DNA of 64,000 nt from Lysinibacillus alkalisoli (GTDB lineage Bacteria; Bacillota; Bacilli; Bacillales_A; Planococcaceae). A program made the position numbers and the translations under genes. Below are positions 38,011 to 47,508 of this stretch, in pieces. The first letter of the stretch is position 1. Every line of letters begins with the position of its first letter. The stretch covers positions 1 to 64,000 of the forward strand of contig NZ_BMJT01000004.1 in the NCBI RefSeq assembly GCF_014643595.1, read 5' to 3'. The notes beneath the pieces are model-generated. The model searched no databases and was not told the origin of the DNA. It saw only the letters and a program-made list of their open reading frames with translations.

Positions 38011-38973
38011 ATGTCAAAAAAAGCAATGCATTTTTCAATTGTCGTTTTGTTACTCCTTGTTGCTATAGGTTATGCTGCAACAACGGGAAGTATTGAAATG
38101 GGCTTTTTCGAATTCTTCACACATTTGTTCACAGAGGATAGTCGTATGGAAGCTATACGAGATTTACGCTTTCCACGAATTATTGTGGCGTTATTTGCTG
38201 GTGCTGCGCTTTCCGTATCAGGTGTTTTACTGCAATCTGTTATGCGTAATCCATTAGCAGATGCAGGTGTAATTGGTATATCAGCAGGCGCATCTTTCAT
38301 GAAGTTATTCATTATTTCAGTCGTGCCAACCTTATTCTTTTTTACACCTTTGTTTGCTTTCTTAGGTGGGGCATTAGCCTGTTTCTTAGTGTTTGCATTA
38401 TCTTGGAAGTCGGGATTGAATCCTTTAAAGTTAATCTTAGTTGGGATAGCTGTAAATGCTGTTTTCACAGGTTTAACAGAGGCATTTATTAGTCTAGGAG
38501 GTTCGTTAAATGTAGCAGCTACAAGTGTCGTAGGCTCTAATTTAACGATGCGAACATGGGATGATGTTATAGTAATTGCTAGTTATGGCATGATAGGTTT
38601 ATTAGCAGCATTTGCCATGTATCACTGGTGCAATTTACTAGTATTACAAGATAAAACGGCTAAAAGTTTAGGTTTTAATGTGGCACGTGCACGCCTAATG
38701 ATTGCAGCTATAGCTGTATTATTAGCAGCAATTTCAGTTGTAGTAGCGGGTGTTATTGCCTTTGTTGGATTACTTGTACCGCATATTGCAAGGCGTTTAG
38801 TTGGTTATGACCATAAAATATTAATTCCTTATACAGCATTAGCAGGGGCTTTACTCATTTTAGTAGCGGATACGATAGGACGTACCATATTGCCACCATT
38901 AGAAATACCAGCATCTACGATTATGGCAATTATAGGTGGCCCCTTCTTAATATTTTTATTACGAAAAGAGTGA
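38011..38973 (+). CDS. isdF: haem ABC transporter permease, FecCD family
   Basis: A 320-residue permease with about nine membrane helices. FecCD landmarks: RDLRFPRIIVALFAGAALSVSGVLLQSVMRNPLADAGVIGIS, the coupling region GFNVARARLM and FVGLLVPHIARRLVGYDHK. ATG 38011 follows AAGGAG by eight bases; the frame extends upstream into the intergenic hairpin. Confidence 0.93.
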   Translation: MSKKAMHFSIVVLLLLVAIGYAATTGSIEMGFFEFFTHLFTEDSRMEAIRDLRFPRIIVALFAGAALSVSGVLLQSVMRNPLADAGVIGISAGASFMKLFIISVVPTLFFFTPLFAFLGGALACFLVFALSWKSGLNPLKLILVGIAVNAVFTGLTEAFISLGGSLNVAATSVVGSNLTMRTWDDVIVIASYGMIGLLAAFAMYHWCNLLVLQDKTAKSLGFNVARARLMIAAIAVLLAAISVVVAGVIAFVGLLVPHIARRLVGYDHKILIPYTALAGALLILVADTIGRTILPPLEIPASTIMAIIGGPFLIFLLRKE

Positions 38974-38978
38974 TCATT

Positions 38979-39743
38979 ATGCAAGTAAGCAACATCACTG
39001 TTTCGCATGATGGCAAGATTAATCATGTCGACAATGTTAGTACAATTATACCTAGAGGTAAGATTACGACAATTATAGGCCCTAACGGTTGTGGGAAATC
39101 GACTTTGCTAGGTACGTTATCACGTGAGAACAAACCACAGCAAGGGCAAGTTTATTTAGAAGAGCAAGATATTGTGCAGTACAAGCCAAAAGAATTTGCA
39201 AAAAAGTTAGCTATTGTCTATCAGCAAAATCAAACACCGAAAGATATCACGATTGAAAAGCTTGTATCATTTGGACGGCTCCCTTATCAATCTATGTTTA
39301 CCAATACGCAGGATGCGGATAACGAAGCGATCAACTGGGCGTTGGAGAGTACTAATCTGTTAGAGAAGCGTTATACAGATTTAGAGGCGTTATCAGGTGG
39401 TGAAAGACAGCGCGTATGGATTGCTATGGCACTTGCTCAAAAAGCCGAAATCTTATGTTTAGATGAACCCACCACATATCTTGATATGTATTATCAACTT
39501 GAATTGTTAGCGTTAATTCAAAAGTTAAATCAAACATATGGGTTAACCATTGTAATGGTATTACATGATATTAACCAAGCGATTCGTTATAGTGACCATT
39601 TAATTATGATGAAACAAGGTAAAATTGTAGCAGAAGGTGCGCCAAGTTTATTAACGGCCAAAAATATTAAGGAAGTTTATGATGTGAATGTAGCATTTAA
39701 GCATGATGAATTAGGTGCTTATATTGTGCCATTAGGGGTATAA
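38979..39743 (+). CDS. haem/iron ABC transporter ATPase
   Basis: A 254-residue FecE/FhuC-type ATPase. Walker A is GPNGCGKST, signature ALSGGERQRVWIAMALAQ, Walker B ILCLDEPTTYLD, H-loop MVLHDINQA. Staphylococcal isd relies on a housekeeping ATPase (FhuC), so having one in the operon makes this importer self-contained. Start uncertain: ATG 38979 (weak AAAGAG) or GTG 38970, which overlaps the isdF stop. Confidence 0.92.
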   Translation: MQVSNITVSHDGKINHVDNVSTIIPRGKITTIIGPNGCGKSTLLGTLSRENKPQQGQVYLEEQDIVQYKPKEFAKKLAIVYQQNQTPKDITIEKLVSFGRLPYQSMFTNTQDADNEAINWALESTNLLEKRYTDLEALSGGERQRVWIAMALAQKAEILCLDEPTTYLDMYYQLELLALIQKLNQTYGLTIVMVLHDINQAIRYSDHLIMMKQGKIVAEGAPSLLTAKNIKEVYDVNVAFKHDELGAYIVPLGV

Positions 39744-39744
39744 C

Positions 39745-40479
39745 ATGAAAAAGTACAAACATACTTTATTGACATTGTTGTATTTAACTATATTTTTAGT
39801 TTCAGGTTATAAACTTTTTATGTATTTTTACACATACTATGAAACGAATCGCTCGTTAGAAGAAATACAAGCGATTTATAAGCCTGTTAAAGAAATTGTA
39901 ACGAATGAACATCATATCCGTCAGCAATTTGAGCAATTACAAACTATTAATGAGGATATCGTAGGTTGGGTAACATTAGATGGTACGAAATTAGATAATC
40001 CTATTTTACAAGCACAAGATAATGAAGCTTATTTAGAACATAATTATAAAGGTAATTTTAGTAGAGCAGGTAGCATATTTATGGACTATCGTAACAAGAT
40101 AGATGGCCCCAATTATAATACGATTATCTATGGCCATGCGATGCGCAACGGGACAATGTTTGGCGATTTACATTTGTATGCAGATGAAACATACGCAAGG
40201 GAACATCCGACAATTTATTACGACACGATGTATGAAGGTTACACTGTAGAAGTTTTTGCAGCCTATGAAACACATATTTCATTTGATTACATTAAAACTG
40301 ATTTTGCGAATGAAATTGACTATGCTACTTTTTTACAGGATATTAAGGCGAAGTCTGTGATCCCAGCATTAACAGAAGTGACGGTAGAAGATGAAATTAT
40401 TACATTGTCTACTTGTTCTAGTCGCACGTTTTATGGTGATGAGCGCTTTGTTGTACATGGTAAATTAGTGAAGCGTTAG
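39745..40479 (+). CDS. srtB: class B sortase
   Basis: A 244-residue type II membrane protein. N-terminal anchor helix (about 6-26), then the sortase fold with catalytic histidine in IYGHAMRNGTMFG, cysteine in ITLSTCSSRTF and arginine in GDERFVVHG. Class B sortases anchor NPQTN-type haem proteins; the IsdC-like NPQTS protein at the head of this operon is the evident substrate. The start ATG is two bases after the ATPase stop. Confidence 0.95.
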   Translation: MKKYKHTLLTLLYLTIFLVSGYKLFMYFYTYYETNRSLEEIQAIYKPVKEIVTNEHHIRQQFEQLQTINEDIVGWVTLDGTKLDNPILQAQDNEAYLEHNYKGNFSRAGSIFMDYRNKIDGPNYNTIIYGHAMRNGTMFGDLHLYADETYAREHPTIYYDTMYEGYTVEVFAAYETHISFDYIKTDFANEIDYATFLQDIKAKSVIPALTEVTVEDEIITLSTCSSRTFYGDERFVVHGKLVKR

Positions 40480-40496
40480 TTTAACATCCAACAGGA

Positions 40497-40518
40497 GTGG
40501 TTATAGTACAGTAACCAC
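40497..40518 (+). repeat. perfect inverted repeat before yceI
   Basis: GTGGTTA and TAACCAC separated by eight bases, between srtB and the YceI gene. There is no T-run, so it is not a classical terminator; it could be an operator or an mRNA-stabilising stem. Confidence 0.5.
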
Positions 40519-40538
40519 AAACGGAGGAGGCATAACTA

Positions 40539-41069
40539 ATGGTAACGTATGTAGTAGATTCCAATCATTCAAGCATTGAGTTCATTGTAAAACATATGAT
40601 GGTAAGCAAAGTAAAAGGTTTTTTTGAAAACTATGAGGCAGAGGTAGAAGCAACCGATCTAGAAGATTTAACAACAGCACAAGTGTCCTTCGCTATTGAT
40701 GCTAAAAGCATTAATACACGTAATGAAGACCGTGATACCCATTTGCGCTCTGCAGATTTCTTTAATGTTGAGAGCTATCCACTCATTCGCTTTGCTTCTA
40801 CCCAAATCACTAAAGATGGTAGTGACTACGAGCTAACAGGTGACCTCACGATTCGAGGCACTACTAAACCTGTAACATTTGAGGTGGAGTATAACGGCAA
40901 AAGTAAAGGTTTTGATGGTAAAACGGTATATGGCTTTGAGGCAGAAACGAAAATTAATCGTGAGGAGTTTGGCTTGACTTGGAATGCTGCGTTAGAAACG
41001 GGCGGTGTAGTTGTGAGTAAAGATGTTAAAATCCGAGTGGAGCTAGAATTAACACATCAAGAGGCATAA
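40539..41069 (+). CDS. YceI-family lipid-binding protein
   Basis: A 176-residue YceI domain protein: a lipocalin-like barrel that binds isoprenoid lipids. Typical blocks are YVVDSNHSSIEFIVKHMMVSKVKGFFENYEA, NEDRDTHLRSADFF(N)VESYP and GDLTIRGTTKPVTFEVEY. No signal peptide, as in most Firmicute members. Function unproven; it has its own ribosome site (GGAGGAGG) and terminator. Confidence 0.9.
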   Translation: MVTYVVDSNHSSIEFIVKHMMVSKVKGFFENYEAEVEATDLEDLTTAQVSFAIDAKSINTRNEDRDTHLRSADFFNVESYPLIRFASTQITKDGSDYELTGDLTIRGTTKPVTFEVEYNGKSKGFDGKTVYGFEAETKINREEFGLTWNAALETGGVVVSKDVKIRVELELTHQEA

Positions 41070-41079
41070 TAGGCATTAT

Positions 41080-41107
41080 GAGTCGCTCATGGCGGCTCTT
41101 TTTTATG
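41080..41107 (+). terminator. intrinsic terminator after yceI
   Basis: Stem GAGTCGC / GCGGCTC with one G-U, then TTTTTTT. Confidence 0.8.
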
Positions 41108-41163
41108 GGGAATAATTGCAATGAAAAATGGAAGATGCTATCGTAAGCGATGAGGTGAAGAAA

Positions 41164-42501
41164 ATGACAAAATTTGATTTAGCAGTCATTGGGGCAGGTC
41201 CAGGTGGTTATATTGCTGCCATTCATGCTGCTAAAAATGGCATGAAGGTAGCGCTTATTGAACGAGGCGAGGTGGGTGGTGCTTGTTATAATGTTGGCTG
41301 TATCCCGTCTAAAATTATGCTTGAACATAGTAAACTCGTGCAATCAATTGAACGTGGTCGCACATGGGGTATACATACGGAGGAAACAACTATTGATTTT
41401 CCAAGGCTAATGCAACGTAAAGATACCATTGTACAAGAATTATTAACTAATATCGAAACATATATTGAAAAAAATGCTATTACATTTTTCCGTGGAGAAG
41501 CTCAAATTGCACATGATTTAACAATTTCAGTGAGTGAGCACACCATCCATGCTAAAGATATTATTTTAGCAACTGGTAGTAAACCGTTTGTGCCGCCATT
41601 TAAAGGTTTAGAAGAAGTGGATTATGATACGACTGATACATTTTTCTCCATTACAGAGTTACCAAAACAATTAACTATTATTGGTGGTGGAGTGATTGCG
41701 ATTGAAATGGCATTTGCATTAGCCCCACTTGGCACAAAGGTTACAGTATTGAATCATAGTGAAGATATTTTACAAACAGAGGAACCCGATGCAAGACCAA
41801 TCATTCGTCAACGCATGGAAGAGTTAGGGATTGAATTAGTGCGAGATTTTACATTTGAGCGCTTTGAGAAAAATAAGATTTACACTTCAATTGGTGTATT
41901 TCCCTTTGAACATGTATTATTTGCGACGGGAAGACGCCCAAATGTTGAGTTAGCTGAAAGCTTAGCATTAGCATTTGATGGTCGACTTGTTCAAACAAAT
42001 GAACATGGCGAGACATCACGAAAACATGTATTTGCAATTGGTGATATTACAGGTGGTTTTCAATTAGCGCACTCTGCTAGTGCAGAAGGTGTGCATGTTG
42101 TTGATTATTTATTAGGGCGCAATCCAAAGCCTGTGCAGCAAGATGAGATTCCACGTTGTGTGTATACACACCCTGAAATTGCAACGTTTGGCCTACTTGC
42201 ACATGAAGTTAAAGAGCCGTATAAAATGATTGAGTTACCATTACGTACTAACCCAAAGGCATTAATGGAAGGGAATACGGAAGGCTTTGTTAAACTTATT
42301 GTATCTAGAACGACACAGCGCATTTTAGGTGCATGTGTGATGGGCGATAAATCAACGGAGTTATTAAATGCTATTTTAGCTGCTAAAACAGCGGGTGCAG
42401 ATGTTACAATGATTGCTAATATGATATTCCCTCACCCTACAATGTCTGAACATATTGCAGATGCAGCGAGAGAGGTATATGGTCAAGGCATTCATATTTA
42501 A
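41164..42501 (+). CDS. dihydrolipoyl dehydrogenase-like flavoprotein
   Basis: A 445-residue group I pyridine-nucleotide disulfide oxidoreductase. FAD motif GAGPGGY, redox pair in GGACYNVGCIPSK, NAD motif IGGGVIAIEMA, second FAD motif FAIGDITGG and C-terminal HPTMSEHIADA with the catalytic histidine. The GGAC-Y variant differs from the GGTC-L of most E3 subunits. No E1 or E2 genes are nearby, so it may serve glycine cleavage, a branched-chain complex or another disulfide substrate. ATG 41164 follows GAGGTG. Confidence 0.85.
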   Translation: MTKFDLAVIGAGPGGYIAAIHAAKNGMKVALIERGEVGGACYNVGCIPSKIMLEHSKLVQSIERGRTWGIHTEETTIDFPRLMQRKDTIVQELLTNIETYIEKNAITFFRGEAQIAHDLTISVSEHTIHAKDIILATGSKPFVPPFKGLEEVDYDTTDTFFSITELPKQLTIIGGGVIAIEMAFALAPLGTKVTVLNHSEDILQTEEPDARPIIRQRMEELGIELVRDFTFERFEKNKIYTSIGVFPFEHVLFATGRRPNVELAESLALAFDGRLVQTNEHGETSRKHVFAIGDITGGFQLAHSASAEGVHVVDYLLGRNPKPVQQDEIPRCVYTHPEIATFGLLAHEVKEPYKMIELPLRTNPKALMEGNTEGFVKLIVSRTTQRILGACVMGDKSTELLNAILAAKTAGADVTMIANMIFPHPTMSEHIADAAREVYGQGIHI

Positions 42502-42504
42502 AAG

Positions 42505-42547
42505 AAAAAGTACCAAGAGAAATTTCTTCTCTGTGGTACTTTTTTAT
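42505..42547. terminator. bidirectional intrinsic terminator
   Basis: AAAAGTACC pairs with GGTACTTTTT, with an inner AGAGAA/TTCTCT stem; between convergent flavoprotein and amphi-Trp genes. Confidence 0.85.
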
Positions 42548-42819
42548 CATTCAATCGTTAATGAACGTTTCGTATCATTTGGACGCCACTCTAATTCAAG
42601 TTCAAATTTGTATTTTCCAGATTTTTCGCGATATTCCACTTCAACAAGGGGTGAGGCTGATGGCTCAATCTCATGTGTTTGATCACCTTGTGTTAAAGTG
42701 AATTTGCCATCTTGTTCTAGTTTATCAGCAATGGTGTGCAATAAAGTAGCTAATTCTTGTTTTGTCATACGTTGTTTGTAATCAATCATGATGTTTGTAA
42801 CAGGTTTTTGTTTTTTCAT
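42547..42819 (-). CDS. amphi-Trp domain protein
   Basis: A 90-residue protein matching the amphi-Trp family: KQELATLLHTIADKLEQDGKF, then an amphipathic strand block ending in KYKFELELEW. Function unknown. ATG 42819 has AGGAGTG upstream; the longer frame has no ribosome site. Divergent from the beta-helix gene. Confidence 0.75.
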   Translation of the reverse strand: MKKQKPVTNIMIDYKQRMTKQELATLLHTIADKLEQDGKFTLTQGDQTHEIEPSASPLVEVEYREKSGKYKFELELEWRPNDTKRSLTIE

Positions 42820-42928
42820 AATTATCACTCCTAACGTTATATTACCTTTATTATAAGCCATTTTTCCTAAAAATTCTATGCTAGAAATAAAGCAAGTTCA
42901 TTCCGATATAAATAAGGAGGTGATGAAT

Positions 42929-44302
42929 TTGTCAATTTTAGATAATTTAAAGCAAGTGAAAAAGGAATTATTTGATCATTTACACCCCTTTGCTAATGAG
43001 GGTTTAAGCTTTAGAAAAACATATATCACAGGTTATACGATGTTACTTTGTGTGAATGGCTATCCAAGTGAGATGGCAAAAAACCAATTAGTTAAACAAA
43101 TGCAAATGCTACAATTACCAGAAGATTTAATAAAGCAAACGATTGCACAAGCACAACAAGCAGAGCAAGGGTTAATACATAATATTTTACAAATTTTAAA
43201 AGCCCCCGAAAAGAAATTAGTCTTTATGTTAGACCTTTATCAATACGCACAGCAAGACCATAAAATTACAGAAAAAGAACAAGAGTTACTTTTGTTGTTT
43301 GAGGAGTTGTTGCAATTATCGTACGCAGAGGTACATTTCTTACGTAGTTTCCGTATTGCTATGTTACGTAACAAGGAAGATTTAGCAAGCAAAGCGGTAC
43401 AAGAAGCTTTAACGCAAGAGGTAGATGTGCCACTTCGTGCATTATCTTATTTTATGGAAGGTTTTATTTATGAAGAACGCTTATCTTCCCTGACATTACT
43501 TGCAGGACAAAAGCATAAAATTTTGCATGCTACATTGTTAGAAGGTGAAATCATTGTAGAGCCGGGAGCAGAGCTTGATTTAAATGGCAAGACCATTACG
43601 TTTAGACATCAAGGTGCCATCATTGTCAATGGTGGCAAACTAAAAGCGGATAATGCTACATTTATCGCAACAATGGATGCTAGTGAGACTATGTTATCGT
43701 TGCGTAATATGGCAGACTTCACCATTCAAAATGCGGTATTTAATGGGGCCAATAATGTACGTGCTATGCAAGTGGCAAATACTAAAGTCAATTTACAAGA
43801 TTGCATTTTTAAAAATGGTTTCCATGAGGCGCGAGGCGGTGCAATTTACTTTACAGATAGTGCATATTTTATTTTACAGCGCTGCCATTTCACAAATTGC
43901 TCAACTTTAGGAAAGGGTGGCTCTTTATATATCGCTGGTACAGAAGCTACTCATATGCGTACAAAAGGCTTCTTTGGCTTCCGCAGTAATGGCACGGTTC
44001 AACGTGTACATGTCACAATGGAAGATTGCACGATTGCAGAGAGCAGAGCTGATAAAAGTGGTGGGGTTCATATTTATGAAGCAACAGCTGTCTTTAAAAA
44101 TAATGATTTTAATCAGTGTACCTCACGTCGAGGTGGTGCAGCTATTGATGCTCATTTATGTACCATATCAGGTGAGAATAATACATTTATAAACTGTTCA
44201 ACAGGTAGCGAGGACGCTGTTGTAGTATATGAGGGTGAGTTAGCATCTGCACAATTTGGGCAATTTAGCGATTGTTCACCGCAATCTTTTAAAGAGAAGT
44301 AG
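42929..44302 (+). CDS. TerB-like / right-handed beta-helix protein of unknown function
   Basis: A 457-residue cytosolic protein without signal peptide. Residues about 1-170 are all-helical and look like a TerB-type module (MLDLYQYAQQDHKITEKEQELLLLFEEL). Residues about 190-455 form regular turns rich in N, G and T with repeated xxF.NC/xDCxF patterns (LQDCIFKNG, LQRCHFTNCS, MEDCTIAES, FNQCTS, FINCSTG), as in pectate-lyase-like beta-helices. The start is TTG 42929, eight bases after a complete AAGGAGGTGAT; ATG 42923 overlaps that site. I know no characterised protein with this pairing. A fold-level call only. Confidence 0.7.
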   Translation: MSILDNLKQVKKELFDHLHPFANEGLSFRKTYITGYTMLLCVNGYPSEMAKNQLVKQMQMLQLPEDLIKQTIAQAQQAEQGLIHNILQILKAPEKKLVFMLDLYQYAQQDHKITEKEQELLLLFEELLQLSYAEVHFLRSFRIAMLRNKEDLASKAVQEALTQEVDVPLRALSYFMEGFIYEERLSSLTLLAGQKHKILHATLLEGEIIVEPGAELDLNGKTITFRHQGAIIVNGGKLKADNATFIATMDASETMLSLRNMADFTIQNAVFNGANNVRAMQVANTKVNLQDCIFKNGFHEARGGAIYFTDSAYFILQRCHFTNCSTLGKGGSLYIAGTEATHMRTKGFFGFRSNGTVQRVHVTMEDCTIAESRADKSGGVHIYEATAVFKNNDFNQCTSRRGGAAIDAHLCTISGENNTFINCSTGSEDAVVVYEGELASAQFGQFSDCSPQSFKEK

Positions 44303-44359
44303 TCCTTACTTGCTTATTGGGGTGGTTTTTCCATACACTACATGAAAGGAGTGAAGAAG

Positions 44360-45742
44360 ATGACACAATTTACAACTCAAGTTGTTCAACTATTAGAGCG
44401 TCAACGCCATTATTATTATCATGGTGAAACACGTGATATTGCTTTTCGCAAGCAGCAATTACAGCGATTAAAACATACGATACAAAAATACGAAAAAGAG
44501 ATTTTACAAGCACTTTATGATGATTTACATAAAAGTGCATTTGAAGCATATGCCACAGAAGTCGGGCTAGTTTTAGATAGTATTTCATATATGATTGACC
44601 ATGTAGATGAATGGGCACAGCCTGTGGCAGTAAAAACCCCTATTCAATACCAACCAGGCAAAAGTTTTATTGTGCGTGAACCATACGGCGTTACGTTAAT
44701 TATTGGGCCGTTTAATTACCCATTCCAATTAGTGATGGAGCCTTTAATTGGGGCTATTGTTGGTGGTAATACAGCAGTAGTTAAACCTTCCGAAATGGCA
44801 GAGCATACAGCAGCTATCGTGAAAAAAATAATAGAAGAAACTTTTGAATCCCATTATGTAGCTATTGTGGAAGGTGCAAAGGAAGAAGTGACAACATTAA
44901 TTCATGCACCCTTTGACTATATCTTCTTTACAGGTAGTGTGACTGTAGGAAAAGTGGTTGCCAAAGCAGCAGCAGAACGCTTAACACCAATTGCATTAGA
45001 GTTAGGTGGTAAAAGTCCAGCCATCGTAGATCAGACGGCTAATTTAACGATAGCAGCAAAGCGCATTGCTTGGGGTAAATATACAAATGCAGGGCAGACA
45101 TGTGTGGCGCCTGACTATGTACTTGTACATCGCGATGTGGCAGAAGCCTTCACGGCGAAGTTAAAAGCAACATTGCGCAAATTTTATGGTAAAAAACCAC
45201 AGCAAAGCCCTGATTATGGTCGCATTATTAATACGCGTCATTTTGAGCGCCTAACGCAATATCTCGACAACAATGTAACGATCTTAACAGGTGGCGATTA
45301 CGAGGCACAAGAGCGCTATATTGCGCCAACTGTACTAGCCTCTACATGGGAAGATGATATTATGCAAGATGAGATTTTTGGCCCGATATTACCGATCTTA
45401 GTTTATGATGATTTAGGCGTTGCCATACATGAGATTAATCAAAGACCAAAGCCATTAGCTGCCTATTTCTTTTCAGAGCATGACAGAGCTCAGCAATACT
45501 TTTTAGAGCGTTTATCTTTTGGTGGTGGTTGCATTAATGACACGATTACACATGTTGGTACACCATATCTTCCATTTGGTGGTGTGGGCCCTTCAGGTGT
45601 TAAGGCGTATCATGGCAAGGCTAGTTTTGAGAGCTTTACCCATGCCAAATCAATTTTGCAAAAGTCAACAAAGCTAGAAACGAATTTATTATTCCCACCG
45701 TATAATAATCGTGTAGGTTTGGTGCGTAAAATTATGAAATAA
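44360..45742 (+). CDS. aldehyde dehydrogenase (class 3-like, YwdH type)
   Basis: A 460-residue NAD(P)-dependent aldehyde dehydrogenase of the shorter, class 3/fatty-aldehyde type. IIGPFNYPFQLVMEPLIGAI, the glycine motif FFTGSVTVGK, general base glutamate in LELGGKSPAI and nucleophile cysteine in NAGQTCVAPDY are intact. Likely oxidises medium- or long-chain aldehydes. ATG 44360 follows AAAGGAGTG; upstream in-frame ATG overlaps it. Confidence 0.93.
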   Translation: MTQFTTQVVQLLERQRHYYYHGETRDIAFRKQQLQRLKHTIQKYEKEILQALYDDLHKSAFEAYATEVGLVLDSISYMIDHVDEWAQPVAVKTPIQYQPGKSFIVREPYGVTLIIGPFNYPFQLVMEPLIGAIVGGNTAVVKPSEMAEHTAAIVKKIIEETFESHYVAIVEGAKEEVTTLIHAPFDYIFFTGSVTVGKVVAKAAAERLTPIALELGGKSPAIVDQTANLTIAAKRIAWGKYTNAGQTCVAPDYVLVHRDVAEAFTAKLKATLRKFYGKKPQQSPDYGRIINTRHFERLTQYLDNNVTILTGGDYEAQERYIAPTVLASTWEDDIMQDEIFGPILPILVYDDLGVAIHEINQRPKPLAAYFFSEHDRAQQYFLERLSFGGGCINDTITHVGTPYLPFGGVGPSGVKAYHGKASFESFTHAKSILQKSTKLETNLLFPPYNNRVGLVRKIMK

Positions 45743-45784
45743 AAGAAGTCCCGTTGAAACTTTTTTCAACGGGGCTTCTTCTTG
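45741..45784. terminator. bidirectional intrinsic terminator
   Basis: AAGAAGTCCCGTTGAAA pairs with TTTCAACGGGGCTTCTT, serving the convergent aldehyde dehydrogenase and kinase genes. Confidence 0.88.
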
Positions 45785-45794
45785 TGATATGAAG

Positions 45795-47348
45795 TTATAA
45801 AATAGGGAAGGTTAACGTAATCGTAGTCCCTTTGTTGACTGTAGTATCGATCGTAATATAGCCATGGTGTTCTCGCATAATTTTATTGGAGATAATCATG
45901 CCTAAGCCTGTACCACTCACTTTAGTAGTGAAAAAAGGCTCGTAAATATGAGCTAATATATCAGGGGAGATGCCCTCACCATTATCCTCAATAATAACGG
46001 CTATTTCGCGTTTAGCCGTTTCTTTAATTGTAATGTTCAATTGCTTATGAACTTGTTGCTCCATCGCTTCCATTGCATTTTTAATAATATTCACAAAAAC
46101 TTGTTTTAACTGATTTTTATTGCCAATAATTTTCGGACAGTTTGGTTCATACGTAATGTGTGACTGTACATGTTGTTGTAAAAAGCTCTCCTGCATTAAT
46201 GCGCATACTTCCTCAACAATTGCTTCGAGAGCAAACGGTTCTTTAATCATTAAATGTGGTTTCGACAATATTAGGAATTCTTCAATAATTAAGTCAATAC
46301 GATTAATTTCATCATTTATAATTGTAGCATAGGCATGATAGGGGGATTGTGTGTCCTTTACCATCATCTGTGTAAAGCCTGAAATAACAGTCATGGGATT
46401 ACGTATCTCATGTGCCATACCAGCAGCGAGCTCCCCAGCAATTTTTAATTTTTCTGATTGAACAGTTAACCGCTCGTTCTCCTTTAAGTAAGAAATATCA
46501 CGTGAGATAACACTTGTTGCCATCACTTGCCCGTCATCATTAAAAATGGGTGATAGTGTGATTAGCGCATTGAAATAACTGCCGTCTTTACGTTGGTCTA
46601 TTACTTCTAATCCCGGAAAACTTTTCCCTTTTAATAACGCCTCATGACGTTCTTTAGCTTCTTGCTGACGTTCTGTTGGCACAGTAGCAATAGTCTTCCC
46701 AATACATTCTTCCTTCGTCCAACCATATAATGTTTCAAAAGCAGGATTCACTGTAATGACGCGTTGTTGTAAATCGAATACAGCAATACTATCGTTGGCA
46801 GATTCAAAAAATAAATGTAAGTAGGCTTGCTGTGAGGCAAGTTGTTTTTGGTTTGCTTCCAATAAGCCCCATGACGATTTAATATGCAGGGCTATGGCGA
46901 GTAGCATAAAACAAAAAGTGAGAATGAAAAAATAAAAAGAAGCGAAATGCCAATCTGCTAGTACATCGCGCACTTGTAAAAAAATGAATAGCATCTCTAA
47001 TGTTAATACAATAAAAGAGATGATGCTTAAACGTAAAGACTGATAAATACTCACCAGTGCAAAAAGCATAATTACCCAGAGTGCATTAATGTAATGGGGA
47101 TGTAAAAAAATAAAAGCAAGTACCGAACAATGACTACCAATGAGCAAAAAATATTGCAAAAAGCATGGCGATATAGGTAAAACAAAAAAAACAACACTAA
47201 TGACAATAAAAATAAGCCCTGTATATGAAAAGTGCTGTAAGAAAGAAGCATCATAATAGAAAAAACTTAAGCTATATAACAAATTTGCGCCAATCAAACA
47301 TGCCAAAAACATGCGATTTCGATTTATCAAAAAATGACAGTGTTCCAT
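45795..47348 (-). CDS. membrane PAS sensor histidine kinase (sporulation-kinase-like)
   Basis: A 517-residue kinase. About six N-terminal membrane helices (about 13-195) with almost no extracellular loops, a PAS domain (about 215-325, DSIAVFDLQQRVITVNPAFETLYGW), HisKA with AHEIRNPMTVISGFTQMM and HATPase (NIIKNAMEAM, GEGISPD, GTGLGMIISNKIM). No partner regulator is adjacent. This orphan, KinB-like layout is common among kinases feeding the Spo0 phosphorelay; that link is inference. Start at the second of two ATGs behind AAAGGAG. Confidence 0.88.
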   Translation of the reverse strand: MEHCHFLINRNRMFLACLIGANLLYSLSFFYYDASFLQHFSYTGLIFIVISVVFFVLPISPCFLQYFLLIGSHCSVLAFIFLHPHYINALWVIMLFALVSIYQSLRLSIISFIVLTLEMLFIFLQVRDVLADWHFASFYFFILTFCFMLLAIALHIKSSWGLLEANQKQLASQQAYLHLFFESANDSIAVFDLQQRVITVNPAFETLYGWTKEECIGKTIATVPTERQQEAKERHEALLKGKSFPGLEVIDQRKDGSYFNALITLSPIFNDDGQVMATSVISRDISYLKENERLTVQSEKLKIAGELAAGMAHEIRNPMTVISGFTQMMVKDTQSPYHAYATIINDEINRIDLIIEEFLILSKPHLMIKEPFALEAIVEEVCALMQESFLQQHVQSHITYEPNCPKIIGNKNQLKQVFVNIIKNAMEAMEQQVHKQLNITIKETAKREIAVIIEDNGEGISPDILAHIYEPFFTTKVSGTGLGMIISNKIMREHHGYITIDTTVNKGTTITLTFPIL

Positions 47349-47508
47349 CATCTTCTCCTTTTTACTATTGTTGTTAATATCATAACCCAACTCCTTACAT
47401 TCGTACATGATTACACAGTATCGAGAATTGAAAAATTTTGATATGATATGCGTATGGATTTTATACGTGATAACATACACGAGTATGTGAATGGAGGAAA
47501 AGGATTAT

